Positions 15,458 through 23,835 of a stretch of DNA of 35,348 nt are shown here, piece by piece. A program made the position numbers and the translations under genes. The notes beneath the pieces are model-generated. The model was not told where the DNA came from, did not search any database, and saw nothing but the letters and a program-made list of their open reading frames with translations. How positions within the stretch are numbered: the stretch's first letter is position 1; every line of letters begins with the position of its first letter. Location: the NCBI GenBank assembly GCA_903844815.1, contig CAIMVD010000375.1, positions 72,918 through 108,265 of the forward strand, read 5' to 3'. The DNA comes from an uncultured Bacteroidota bacterium (GTDB lineage: Bacteria > Bacteroidota > Bacteroidia > Bacteroidales > VadinHA17).

Positions 15458-17408
15458 GATTGCCTGTAAGATTTAATGGAAAAATTAGTTTTATAACGGT
15501 GCCTCCCTCATGTCCTCCTGAGATTTCAAAAGTACCTCCAAGTGACCCGGCCCTTTCCTTCATACTAATTATTCCGAATGATTTCTTTGAAGCCAACTGG
15601 TTTTCAGTAATTCCGATACCATTATCGGCCATTCTGAAACACAAATCATTGCCTCTCTGAATAAGTTCTATTTCTACCTTCGTTGCTTTTGAGTGCCTTG
15701 CAACATTTGTAAGCGCCTCCTGCATAATCCTGAAAATTATCATTGAAGTATCAGGTTCGATATTGAGTTCCGGACTTAAATCGAGACTTATCCGAATATG
15801 GCTGCGATCTTCAAATTCACTCGTATACCATTCAATTGCCGAAACGAGCCCCAGATCGTCAATGATCTGTGGCCGAAGCTGGGATGTGAGCCGCTGAACA
15901 GTTTTGATCGTATCGCTGACCAGATCAGATACTTTTTTCACTTTCAGAGCCACCTCCTTATCGTGAGTTATCTGCCTGATAGTTCCAAGGTCGATCTTCA
16001 CTGCAGTAAGGGCCTGACCGAGATCGTCATGAAGCTCCCTGGAGATTGCCACACGTTCGTCCTCCCTTACTTTTTCTACATATTGAGTGAGCTGATGTTG
16101 CTGATCGAGCGCGCTCTTAAGCTCTTCTTCTACTTTCTTCTTATCGGAAATATCAGTAAAAAACCCTTCGACAGCGATCACTACTCCGTCCGAAAACAAT
16201 CCTCTGCCCCGTTCCCAAATCCATTTAATCTTGTTTTCAGACGAAGTAATCCTGTATTCCAAAGTATAAGGCAGTTTACTCTTCAGTGCCTCACTGACTG
16301 CCATTCTGACCCGTTCCCTGTCGGAAGGAATTATAACTGAACCGAAAGTCCTAAGCTTGTTCATTATGAAATCACCTGAAGGATAGCCTGTTAATTCCTT
16401 AATTCCATCGCTGACGTATTCCATTGTCCAATGCTCATCAGGTTTCCACCTGAAAAAAGCACCGTTCAGATTACTTACTATTGAATTCGTTCTCCTGATG
16501 TTCTCCTGCAGTTTCATCTGAAGAAGCTTCTGCTCAGTAATATCCCACAACAGACCTATGAGTCGGATGACTTCCCCGCTGTGGTCTACAATAACTTTAG
16601 CCCTGGCAGTAAGGAACCTTTCCTGTCCGGTTGGGAATACTACCCTGAATTCAGTTTCAAGATCATTTTTTGAATCTATTGCAGCCTCAAGCAGGACCCT
16701 GACCTTATTCCTGTCAGCAGGATGAACGGCATCGAAAAATTCCGATTCGGTTTTCTTAAAACTACCGGGAACAAACCCCAGCAGTTGGCTGGCTTTATTG
16801 TCAAAATATCGCTTGTTGCCTGTCCTGTCAAAAACCCAGCTTCCTATCCCTGCAGACTCCATAGCCATGTCAAGGATTGTAAGCTTTTCCTCAATGAGGT
16901 CATAGTCTTCCCGGCTTATTCCTTCTTCTATCCCAAGCGACAGGCTTCCCCTGTAATCCGATTTCTCCGAATCGTTGAAATGCTTATGATAAAAATCCGA
17001 AACCTGCCTCGTACGTATAGGGTGAAAATCTTTCCCTCTTTTCTCGAACGCTTTTCTAACAACCGTAACCAGTCTGGTCAAATCGTCAATTAAGAGATAA
17101 TTATCCGCTCCTTCACCAAGGTAATCCGAAACCGTCTTCTCATTCGAACCAACTGTGATAAAAATAAAAGGAACAGACGGGGCGATCTCATTTCTCAGAG
17201 AAAGCGCCTCTTTTCCTTCGGATTTGGCTGTGCAGTAATCGGCAAGAATAAGATCAGGATTAAAAGAAATCAGAGAATCAGCAAACTCATTCTTTGAATC
17301 GGCGACAGAATGGCTGAAGCTTACTCCATTCATCGATATCTGAATGAATGCCTGCTCAGCATTTGCCGGGGTATCCTCAAAATATAAAATTCTGATCTTA
17401 TTTTCCAT
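15438..17408 (-). CDS. Hybrid PAS sensor histidine kinase, NarX/DesK type, soluble
   Basis: A 656-residue kinase with no transmembrane segment, so it likely senses a cytoplasmic signal. Residues 1-125 form a receiver-like domain with acidic E11 and D12 and Asp57, but Ile-Asp occupies the usual beta5 Lys position (NYLLIDD), so it is degenerate or non-canonical. Two PAS folds follow: about 180-295 (NKASQLLGFVPG ... HPADRNKV, ending DITEQK) and about 305-425 (VSDGIKELTGYPSGDF ... DISDKK). Then come HisKA_3 with His460 in SRELHDDLGQAL and HATPase_c with N-box EALTNVARHS (about 564-573), G1 DNGIG (595-599) and G2 GGTVIKL. The HisKA_3 type pairs with LuxR-type regulators, matching the overlapping downstream gene. 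The stand-alone receivers may be additional targets. Confidence 0.94.
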   Translation of the reverse strand: MENKIRILYFEDTPANAEQAFIQISMNGVSFSHSVADSKNEFADSLISFNPDLILADYCTAKSEGKEALSLRNEIAPSVPFIFITVGSNEKTVSDYLGEGADNYLLIDDLTRLVTVVRKAFEKRGKDFHPIRTRQVSDFYHKHFNDSEKSDYRGSLSLGIEEGISREDYDLIEEKLTILDMAMESAGIGSWVFDRTGNKRYFDNKASQLLGFVPGSFKKTESEFFDAVHPADRNKVRVLLEAAIDSKNDLETEFRVVFPTGQERFLTARAKVIVDHSGEVIRLIGLLWDITEQKLLQMKLQENIRRTNSIVSNLNGAFFRWKPDEHWTMEYVSDGIKELTGYPSGDFIMNKLRTFGSVIIPSDRERVRMAVSEALKSKLPYTLEYRITSSENKIKWIWERGRGLFSDGVVIAVEGFFTDISDKKKVEEELKSALDQQHQLTQYVEKVREDERVAISRELHDDLGQALTAVKIDLGTIRQITHDKEVALKVKKVSDLVSDTIKTVQRLTSQLRPQIIDDLGLVSAIEWYTSEFEDRSHIRISLDLSPELNIEPDTSMIIFRIMQEALTNVARHSKATKVEIELIQRGNDLCFRMADNGIGITENQLASKKSFGIISMKERAGSLGGTFEISGGHEGGTVIKLIFPLNLTGNHESTDL

Positions 17409-17792
17409 ATAACCTTACATCCTTTGCCTGACTGCCAGGTCTTAAATAAATACAGTACTGTTAATTCACGCAGCCAGCCAAACCAGATAATTAAAATTTC
17501 ACTTCTACACAAATATCTTCCAATTAATCAACAAACTAATTCTCTTTCTTTCAGCAAAAAAAGAGAATTTATTTAGATAAACAAAAATAATACTTTATGC
17601 CGAAATTCAACAAGTTTGGAGAACCAATCTTTTCATTTGAAGCAATCTGATTTTATCAAAGGTAACCATAAGAAAATAAACATTATACATCATATTGCAA
17701 TGAACTCAGATGATTCAATTTCCAAAAAAAGAAATAGTTTTTTACCGCATTGAAATGCAGAGTCTTATGAAAGAGCATCTAAACAATGGAGA
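17409..17792. other. Gene-free AT-rich region upstream of the kinase
   Basis: No credible gene lies in these 384 bases between terC and the kinase. On the minus strand a candidate promoter is seen (see 17582-17613), along with a perfect 10-base inverted repeat (17538-17547 and 17560-17569, AATTCTCTTT/AAAGAGAATT, 12-base loop) in what would be the kinase leader. No clear terminator for terC was found. Confidence 0.6.
17582..17613 (-). promoter_or_regulatory. Candidate promoter for the kinase-regulator operon
   Basis: On the minus strand TATTTTTG (17582-17589) matches TAnnTTTG, with TTG 18 or 21 bases upstream (17608-17610 or 17611-17613). It would give a long leader of about 170 bases that includes the inverted repeat at 17538-17569. 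AT-richness makes chance matches easy. Confidence 0.35.
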
Positions 17793-18710
17793 TTAAACTT
17801 TTTCCTTTTTAATTATCAAAGATGCCAGAATAGATAAAATGATTATCGACACTATTGTAAGAAGTGAATAAACGATAGGAATTTCAAGGTTAAAATAAGC
17901 TCCTACCATTTTAAAGCCAACGAACGAAAGGACAAATGCCAGGCCAATCTTGAGAAACCGGAAGTATCCCATTATTCCTGATACTGCGAAGTAAAGTGAC
18001 CGTAGTCCAAGTATCGCAAATATGTTCGAAGTGTAAACAATAAATGTATCCTGACTTATTGCAAGAATAGCTGGTATGCTGTCGACAGCGAAAATAAGAT
18101 CAGATGTTTCAATTATTAGAAGAACAAGGAACAACGGAGTAGCATGAAGCTTCCCATTGTGTCTGACAAATAATCTGTCGCCATTGTCGGCCTCTGAAAC
18201 CGGGAGGAATTTCCTGAAAAACTTTATCACAGGGTTTTTATCAGGGTCTATCGCTTCATCTTTCTGAAAAAGCATCTTTATCCCCGTCAGGAGCAGAAAG
18301 CCACCGAATACTAAAACAATCCAGTGGAAACGATTTATAAGTGCAACTCCTGCTACTATGAAAACTGCTCTCATAATAAGAGCCCCAAGGATTCCCCAAA
18401 ACAGAACCTTATGCTGATACTGCCCCTTAACTGAGAAAAATGTGAATATCAGAATAAAAACGAAAATATTGTCTACGCTAAGCGAATACTCAATAACGTA
18501 ACCTGTAAGGAATTCAAGCGCTTTTATTTTGCCGAATTGATAGAAAACAAACACATTAAACAACAGTGCAAGCGTTATCCACACCGCAGTCCATATAACT
18601 GCCTCTTTCACAGGGACCTTATGCGTGTGCTTATGAAAGACCCCAAGATCAAGAGCCAGCATAATAAAAACAAAAACATGAAATCCGATCCAAAAGTAAA
18701 TACTTACCAT
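17793..18710 (-). CDS. TerC/Alx-family integral membrane protein
   Basis: A multi-helix inner-membrane protein of the TerC family (PF03741), implicated in tellurium resistance and, for Alx/MeeF-type members, in Mn2+ export. The start at 18710 is chosen because it gives MVSIYFWIGFHVFVF, entering the first helix directly; the upstream 24 basic residues overlap the promoter. Family-defining acidic motifs are present: EYSLSVDNIFVF in the third helix region and ETSDLIFAVDSIPAI, with LGLRSLYF following. About 305 residues is standard. It is divergent from the M28 peptidase gene. No yybP-ykoY-like manganese riboswitch is visible, since the leader would be only about 20 bases. Confidence 0.92.
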   Translation of the reverse strand: MVSIYFWIGFHVFVFIMLALDLGVFHKHTHKVPVKEAVIWTAVWITLALLFNVFVFYQFGKIKALEFLTGYVIEYSLSVDNIFVFILIFTFFSVKGQYQHKVLFWGILGALIMRAVFIVAGVALINRFHWIVLVFGGFLLLTGIKMLFQKDEAIDPDKNPVIKFFRKFLPVSEADNGDRLFVRHNGKLHATPLFLVLLIIETSDLIFAVDSIPAILAISQDTFIVYTSNIFAILGLRSLYFAVSGIMGYFRFLKIGLAFVLSFVGFKMVGAYFNLEIPIVYSLLTIVSIIILSILASLIIKKEKV

Positions 18711-18730
18711 AAACGTTCTAGTTAGGTTTG

Positions 18731-18738
18731 CAAACTTA
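18731..18738 (-). promoter_or_regulatory. -7 element for terC
   Basis: On the minus strand TAAGTTTGC matches the Bacteroidota -7 consensus TAnnTTTGY exactly, 20 bases before the chosen terC start. A correctly spaced -33 TTG is not clear. The short leader supports the start at 18710 rather than the upstream codon. Confidence 0.5.
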
Positions 18739-18763
18739 GGAATTTTTTTCTTCAAATCTTTAT

Positions 18764-18771
18764 TAACTTTG
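18764..18771 (+). promoter_or_regulatory. -7 element for the M28 peptidase gene
   Basis: TAACTTTGC matches TAnnTTTGY exactly, 34 bases before the start codon at 18806. It is divergent from, and 25 bases away from, the terC -7 element, so the two promoters share one short control region. Confidence 0.55.
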
Positions 18772-18805
18772 CACCGACGCAAATCAAACTTACTCCAGCA
18801 GTGTA

Positions 18806-20452
18806 ATGAAAAAGATGATTATGATCTTCTCCGCCGTGCTAATTTTGCTTCCGGCGCCAGTAAAACTTTTTTCTCAGAAGAGCCGCTCTCCTGAAAATAC
18901 AATAACTTCAGCCGACCTTAAAAACTATGTAACCTTTCTTTCTTCCCCATTACTGAAGGGAAGAATGAACGGGGAACCTGAACTCGACATTGCTGCAGAA
19001 TTTATTGCCTCACAGGCTGGTCTGATAGGTCTCAAACCTGCAAATAATGGCAGCTTTTTCCAGCCATATACTGTGTACAGGAAATCCTTTGACCCGGACA
19101 AAACCATGTTTCAGATTATAAGAGGCGAAAAAGATACAACAACTTTGCATTTGCCTGTATTCCAAATCCTTCCTACAGGACCGGCTGATTTTGTTATTGA
19201 GGGGGAGGTGGTTTTCGCCGGCTATGGTATTAAGGCTGACAAATACAAGTACAACGATCTTCTCGACTTAAAGGCAGAGGGCAAGATCTTGCTTATAATG
19301 GACAGGGCTCCGATGACTGCCGACGGTAAAGCCTGTCAGTTTACCGAGCCAGGATGGGTTTCATCAATGAGTTTCCAGATGAAGCTGACAACCCTGATTT
19401 ATTCAAAAGCAAAAGCAATCCTTATTGTGTCCGATCCGAAATCTGGTTTCCGTTCCTTTGAAGAATCTCATTCAGGCCTGGCAGGCTATCTTAAAATATC
19501 CGTATCACTGAACCCCACGCAGGAGAAAGCCAATCCATTCATGGCCGCCATGCCAAAGGTAATCTTCATTAGCAGCGCCGTGGCAGATGAACTTCTGAAA
19601 GGATCAGGACAATCACTTGAATCACTTCAGAATACAATTGATTCCACTCTTACCCCGCATACTTTTGAAATAACAGGTAAAAAACTAAGACTTACTGAAG
19701 TTACAAGGACTGAAGAAAAGACACTCAACAATGTCGCCGGATACATTGAAGGAAGCGATCCTGTACTTAAGAATGAGGTTGTCGTGTTCTCAGGCCATTA
19801 TGACCACATCGGGGGCTCCGGAACAAAAATAAATGCCGGAGCCGACGACAACGCCTCGGGAAGTGCTGCCCTCCTTTCGATAGCCGAAGCGTTTCAAAAC
19901 ATGAAAAAGAAACCTCTCCGGTCAACCTTGTTCCTATGGGTATCGGGAGAAGAGATTGGGCTTTTTGGTTCACAATCATACGTTGACCATCCTTTATTTC
20001 CTTTGGAAAAAACGGTGGCCGACCTGAATATCGACATGATAGGAAGAGTAAAAGAGCCTGCTGATTCTACCTCTGAAACGCCGATGACAGGGCCGAATTC
20101 ACTTTTTGTAATTGCCGATAGTCAAAGTAAGGACCTGCTCTCCATTGCCGGTAAAGTTGATAAAAGAAACCCTGTTGACTTTGACTACAGCCTCAGCGGC
20201 AAAAACCATCCGCTTCAGCTTTTTTCGCGCAGCGACCATTACAATTTTGTCCGGAAAGATATTCCGATTCTGAGCTTTACAACAGGGATCCATTCCGACT
20301 ACCATACTCCCCGTGATATTGTCGACAAGATCGATTTCGAAAAAATGAAGATGGCAACCCGGTCGATCTATGAGATAGGCCTTGAAATCGCCGGCAGGAA
20401 AACAAGAGTAGCCGTTGATAATCCTTTCACTACCTGGGGAAAAGGCAAATAA
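18806..20452 (+). CDS. Exported M28-family zinc metallopeptidase
   Basis: A signal-peptide-bearing aminopeptidase-like protein (MKKMIMIFSAVLILL ... LFSQ). An N-terminal lid segment (ADLKNYVTFLSSPLLKGRMN) is followed by a PA-domain insert (about 130-290, EGEVVFAGYGI ... GKILLIMDRAP). The catalytic domain shows all M28 zinc ligands: His and Asp in SGHYDHIG and GADDNASG, the Glu pair in SGEEIGLFG, Asp in NIDMIGR and His in SDYHTPRD. It probably trims peptides in the periplasm or outside the cell. The 3' end converges with the 5'-nucleotidase gene, with only 10 bases between stops. No recognisable T9SS tail is present. Confidence 0.93.
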   Translation: MKKMIMIFSAVLILLPAPVKLFSQKSRSPENTITSADLKNYVTFLSSPLLKGRMNGEPELDIAAEFIASQAGLIGLKPANNGSFFQPYTVYRKSFDPDKTMFQIIRGEKDTTTLHLPVFQILPTGPADFVIEGEVVFAGYGIKADKYKYNDLLDLKAEGKILLIMDRAPMTADGKACQFTEPGWVSSMSFQMKLTTLIYSKAKAILIVSDPKSGFRSFEESHSGLAGYLKISVSLNPTQEKANPFMAAMPKVIFISSAVADELLKGSGQSLESLQNTIDSTLTPHTFEITGKKLRLTEVTRTEEKTLNNVAGYIEGSDPVLKNEVVVFSGHYDHIGGSGTKINAGADDNASGSAALLSIAEAFQNMKKKPLRSTLFLWVSGEEIGLFGSQSYVDHPLFPLEKTVADLNIDMIGRVKEPADSTSETPMTGPNSLFVIADSQSKDLLSIAGKVDKRNPVDFDYSLSGKNHPLQLFSRSDHYNFVRKDIPILSFTTGIHSDYHTPRDIVDKIDFEKMKMATRSIYEIGLEIAGRKTRVAVDNPFTTWGKGK

Positions 20453-20462
20453 GCAGAAAAAT

Positions 20463-22265
20463 CTATTTGGTCTTTAAAGGAATAAAACTGCTTACAGGGG
20501 AATAATATTTTTTATCAACATCTGGTATCCCATTCCCGTTGGCGTCAGCCATCGATCCAAGATATTTGATAAGTGCAAGCCACTCTTTCCCTTCCTGAAC
20601 GCCTTCTTTCTGTGAATCGAAATCAATAACTGCCGATTTCATGTCCTGAACCTTATTTCCTGCTTCATCCTTTGGAACCACATTTATCAGTCCGAAACTC
20701 ATCTTTTTTATTATGCCAATAAAATCGAGCATATACGAATCGGCTGTAATGGAATAGAGGGCACTGTTCTTTTTCGAAAAATCAACATTAATAAATACAC
20801 CATTTCCTTTACTAATTTCTATCTTTTTGATCTTTCTGAATAATCCCTTGTCGGGAAGATATAAAACTCTCATGCCTGAATAATAACAATAATTGGCAGG
20901 AGTTGATTTATATGACACTAACAAGATCTCGAGTACGCTTTTTAATTCTTTTCCTGTGACATATAACCTTGAAAGAGGATAACCTGGGATGTTGTCTTTT
21001 CCGGAACCAAGCGGCATAACCCTGAATAAATCGGGAGCTGTCTGAACCCCCGGAGTAATATTGTCGAAAAGCAATCCGGCTGCCACCATGCTTATATCTG
21101 TGCCATTTTTGGAATATTTGTTAACATAATAATGAATTGCATCGGAAACCAGAGGTCCGAGATTGCTGTTTTTGTAATCCCCGATATCGTTACCCGCGAT
21201 CAGGACTCCAGTCTCAGCCACCGGCCTGTCATAATCCATTCCAAGCGGACCAAGCACCTCGCTGGTGATCCTTGCTTTTTGTTCATCAATCATCTGACTT
21301 ATATTCTTGTCTCCCTGAATTTTGTCATTGACAGGAATGAGCCTGTAACCGGTGATTTTGGGTTTTCCGCCTGAAAGATCGAGTTCAAGACGCCCGACGT
21401 TTTTTCCGAATGCTCCTGTCTGAACTATTATTGTACCGTTTATAACAAGAGGCTCCCCGATCCTTGAATGTGAATGCCCTCCAATAATAAGATCTATTCC
21501 ATTAACCGACCGGGCCAGATCAACATCTTCTCCTGCTATTTCATCATTCTTTCCATTTCTGATACCGGAATGAGAAATACAGATAATCAGGTCGCAGGTA
21601 TCTCCCTTCAGCTCCCTGACCATTTTGGATGCATATGCTGTTTGTTTCGTGAACTTTACAGGAGCAGACCTGGGCGCCACGCTTGCAGCATCTTTTCCGA
21701 CAAGCGGGAAAATACCTATTTTGACTCCATTCCTGTATACTATCTGTTTCTTTGTTATAATATTTTCATTTATAAGCTTTTCAAAGCCGTCATCCCTGGC
21801 ATCATCTTTATCGAATGAAACATTTCCGGCAACCAGTTCAGGAATTTGTCCTCTGGAAACGGAGGTACTTATAACCGACGCAATCCACTCCGGTCCGTAA
21901 TCAAATTCATGGTTCCCGAATCCCAAAACATCATAACCCATCTCCTTCATAAGCCGTAACTGAAACCCTGTTTTTAACTCAAGTGAAGTAAACAGAGTTC
22001 CCATTGTAAAATCACCGGCATCAAGCACCAGTGTAGATTCCTTATTGTTTTTCTTTTCATCCTGTATTATGGCTGCAATCCTCGCAAACCCACCGGAAGT
22101 GCTGTCGTTTTCTGTTGTCAGAGGAGAATAAGCCGATTCCGGGGCATATCCCATAAGACGTGAATGAAGGTCATTTGTATGAAGAATGATAATTTTCTTC
22201 TCAGTCTGGCCTGTAAGCGGCAAGTTAAGCAACGCAAACAGTGATAATGCGGTAATAATTTTCAT
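20463..22265 (-). CDS. Exported 5'-nucleotidase/2',3'-cyclic phosphodiesterase (UshA-like)
   Basis: A periplasmic nucleotide-scavenging phosphoesterase. A signal peptide (MKIITALSLFALLNLPLTGQ) precedes a calcineurin-like dimetal domain with HTNDLHS, DAGDFTMG, FGNHEFDYG, SHSGI and GGHSHS. The C-terminal 5'-nucleotidase domain (about 340-560) has NSNLGPLVSDAIHYY, which forms the substrate-binding half. A tail ends in ADANGNGIPDVD, a Ca-binding-like DxNxNGxxD loop, before a short end. Length and domain order match UshA/YfkN-type enzymes. It appears monocistronic, 82 bases after folC on the same strand. Confidence 0.93.
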   Translation of the reverse strand: MKIITALSLFALLNLPLTGQTEKKIIILHTNDLHSRLMGYAPESAYSPLTTENDSTSGGFARIAAIIQDEKKNNKESTLVLDAGDFTMGTLFTSLELKTGFQLRLMKEMGYDVLGFGNHEFDYGPEWIASVISTSVSRGQIPELVAGNVSFDKDDARDDGFEKLINENIITKKQIVYRNGVKIGIFPLVGKDAASVAPRSAPVKFTKQTAYASKMVRELKGDTCDLIICISHSGIRNGKNDEIAGEDVDLARSVNGIDLIIGGHSHSRIGEPLVINGTIIVQTGAFGKNVGRLELDLSGGKPKITGYRLIPVNDKIQGDKNISQMIDEQKARITSEVLGPLGMDYDRPVAETGVLIAGNDIGDYKNSNLGPLVSDAIHYYVNKYSKNGTDISMVAAGLLFDNITPGVQTAPDLFRVMPLGSGKDNIPGYPLSRLYVTGKELKSVLEILLVSYKSTPANYCYYSGMRVLYLPDKGLFRKIKKIEISKGNGVFINVDFSKKNSALYSITADSYMLDFIGIIKKMSFGLINVVPKDEAGNKVQDMKSAVIDFDSQKEGVQEGKEWLALIKYLGSMADANGNGIPDVDKKYYSPVSSFIPLKTK

Positions 22266-22347
22266 TTAAGAAATTTTGAATGCGAATTTAATCAAATTAT
22301 CGTTGCCAAAACCTGGTGACGGCCTGAATCCATACATTGAGCAACCA

Positions 22348-23637
22348 TCAGAGCACCTCGGCTACGACAAAAGTGCTTCCTCCTATGAAAATAAGATCAT
22401 CTGAACCGGCATTTTTTATGGCGGCTGCCAGGGCGCCCTTTACATCATGAAAACTTTCGCCTTTAAGTCCGTACAATTCTGCTTTTGTTTTAAGAATTTC
22501 TGAATCAAGGGCTCGTTCTATTGATGCCTGAGCAAAATAATACTTCGCCTTTTCAGGAAAAAGAGGAAGAACAGAATCAAGGTCCTTGTCGCTGACGAAA
22601 CCGATTACTAAATGAAGCACAGGCACATCAAATCTAATCAGCTGATTAATAACATAATATAGTCCTTCTTTATTATGTCCTGTATCGCAGATCATAAGTG
22701 GCTCATGGCCAAGGATCTGCCACCTGCCCATCAGTCCTGTACTCGTTTTTACATTCCGGATGCCGTTAATTATATGCTGTTCACTTATTTTAAAGCTATT
22801 CTGAAGCTTTTCAAACACGGCAAACACAGCCTTCAGGTTTGCCGACTGGTAATCGCCGCCAAGGTCCGTGATTCCATTCGCAAGTTTTCCGGTCTTTCTG
22901 TCAGTAACAGAAAACTCACGCTCCCCGCTCAACCCTGCAGATTCATCGAGCCGGCATTCGAATAGTTCATCAGCAAAAGATATTTCTGAACTGCATATCC
23001 CGGCACCTGAGATAAATATCTCTTTGGTCTCTGGCTGGGATTCACTGACTATAACCGGTACTCCGTTCTTAATTATTCCTGCCTTTTCAAAAGCTATTTT
23101 CCCTAAGGTATTGCCAAGAAGGTCCATATGATCGTGGCCTATATTCGTTATCACCGATAATACAGGATCAATTATGTTGGTTGAATCGAGCCTCCCCCCG
23201 AGGCCCACCTCAATAACTGCGACATCAATATTTGACCGGGCAAAAAAGTCAAAGGCCATCGCTACCGACATCTCGAAAAATGAAGGACTTATCCTTTCAA
23301 TAATTTCAAGGTGTGCTGATACAAAACTGATTACCTCTTCCTCAGCTATCATCTCTCCGTTTATTCTGATCCTTTCCCTGAAATCCCTCAGATGAGGCGA
23401 TGTATATAATCCTGTTTTATATCCGGCCGACTGTAAAACTGATGCTATCATATGCGAGACCGATCCTTTGCCGTTGGTGCCGGCAACATGTATTGTCTTA
23501 TAGGTCCTGTGCGGATTACCAAAATACTCATCAAGTGCAAGAGTATTATTCAGGTTATTCTTATATGCTGCCTTCCCTATCCTGTGGTAGGCTGGGAGGC
23601 GGCTGAAAAGAAAATCAAGGGTTTCGGCGTAAGTCAT
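22348..23637 (-). CDS. folC: Folylpolyglutamate synthase/dihydrofolate synthase
   Basis: A cytoplasmic Mur-ligase-family enzyme that adds glutamate to (dihydro)folate. Its P-loop is VAGTNGKGSVSHM (about 52-64), followed by the family signature TSPHLRDFRERIRING, the Glu/His metal region VIEVGLGGRLDSTN and ITNIGHDHMDLLG, KAGIIKNGVPV, and the C-terminal domain with DTGHNKEG. At 429 residues it is standard. Whether it is bifunctional (also dihydrofolate synthase) cannot be decided from sequence alone. It is divergent from the phoH gene, with the heptamer repeat between them. Confidence 0.95.
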   Translation of the reverse strand: MTYAETLDFLFSRLPAYHRIGKAAYKNNLNNTLALDEYFGNPHRTYKTIHVAGTNGKGSVSHMIASVLQSAGYKTGLYTSPHLRDFRERIRINGEMIAEEEVISFVSAHLEIIERISPSFFEMSVAMAFDFFARSNIDVAVIEVGLGGRLDSTNIIDPVLSVITNIGHDHMDLLGNTLGKIAFEKAGIIKNGVPVIVSESQPETKEIFISGAGICSSEISFADELFECRLDESAGLSGEREFSVTDRKTGKLANGITDLGGDYQSANLKAVFAVFEKLQNSFKISEQHIINGIRNVKTSTGLMGRWQILGHEPLMICDTGHNKEGLYYVINQLIRFDVPVLHLVIGFVSDKDLDSVLPLFPEKAKYYFAQASIERALDSEILKTKAELYGLKGESFHDVKGALAAAIKNAGSDDLIFIGGSTFVVAEVL

Positions 23638-23674
23638 TTATTTCGGATAGAAAAAGTTTATCGTTTATGGTTAT

Positions 23675-23716
23675 GGCTTCAGGCTTCGGGCTTCGGGCTT
23701 CGGACTCCGGACTCCT
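23675..23716. repeat. 7-bp tandem repeat in the folC-phoH divergent region
   Basis: Six consecutive heptamers: GGCTTCA, three copies of GGCTTCG, GACTCCG and GACTCCT. The array lies 38 bases upstream of the folC start and about 120 upstream of the phoH start, in non-coding DNA, and is richer in G and C than its flanks. Confidence 0.9.
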
Positions 23717-23835
23717 CATACAAATTAACATAGTTTACCAACATCATACAAAATATGGCCGAAATTAGTTATTTTTACTGCCTGAAACATGGGATAACCG
23801 CATATTTCAAAGTTCATCCCGTCAACATATTAACA

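Noticed and set aside
18711-18805. Manganese riboswitch (yybP-ykoY) before terC
   Set aside because: The control region is too short and the predicted leader of about 20 bases cannot hold the fold.
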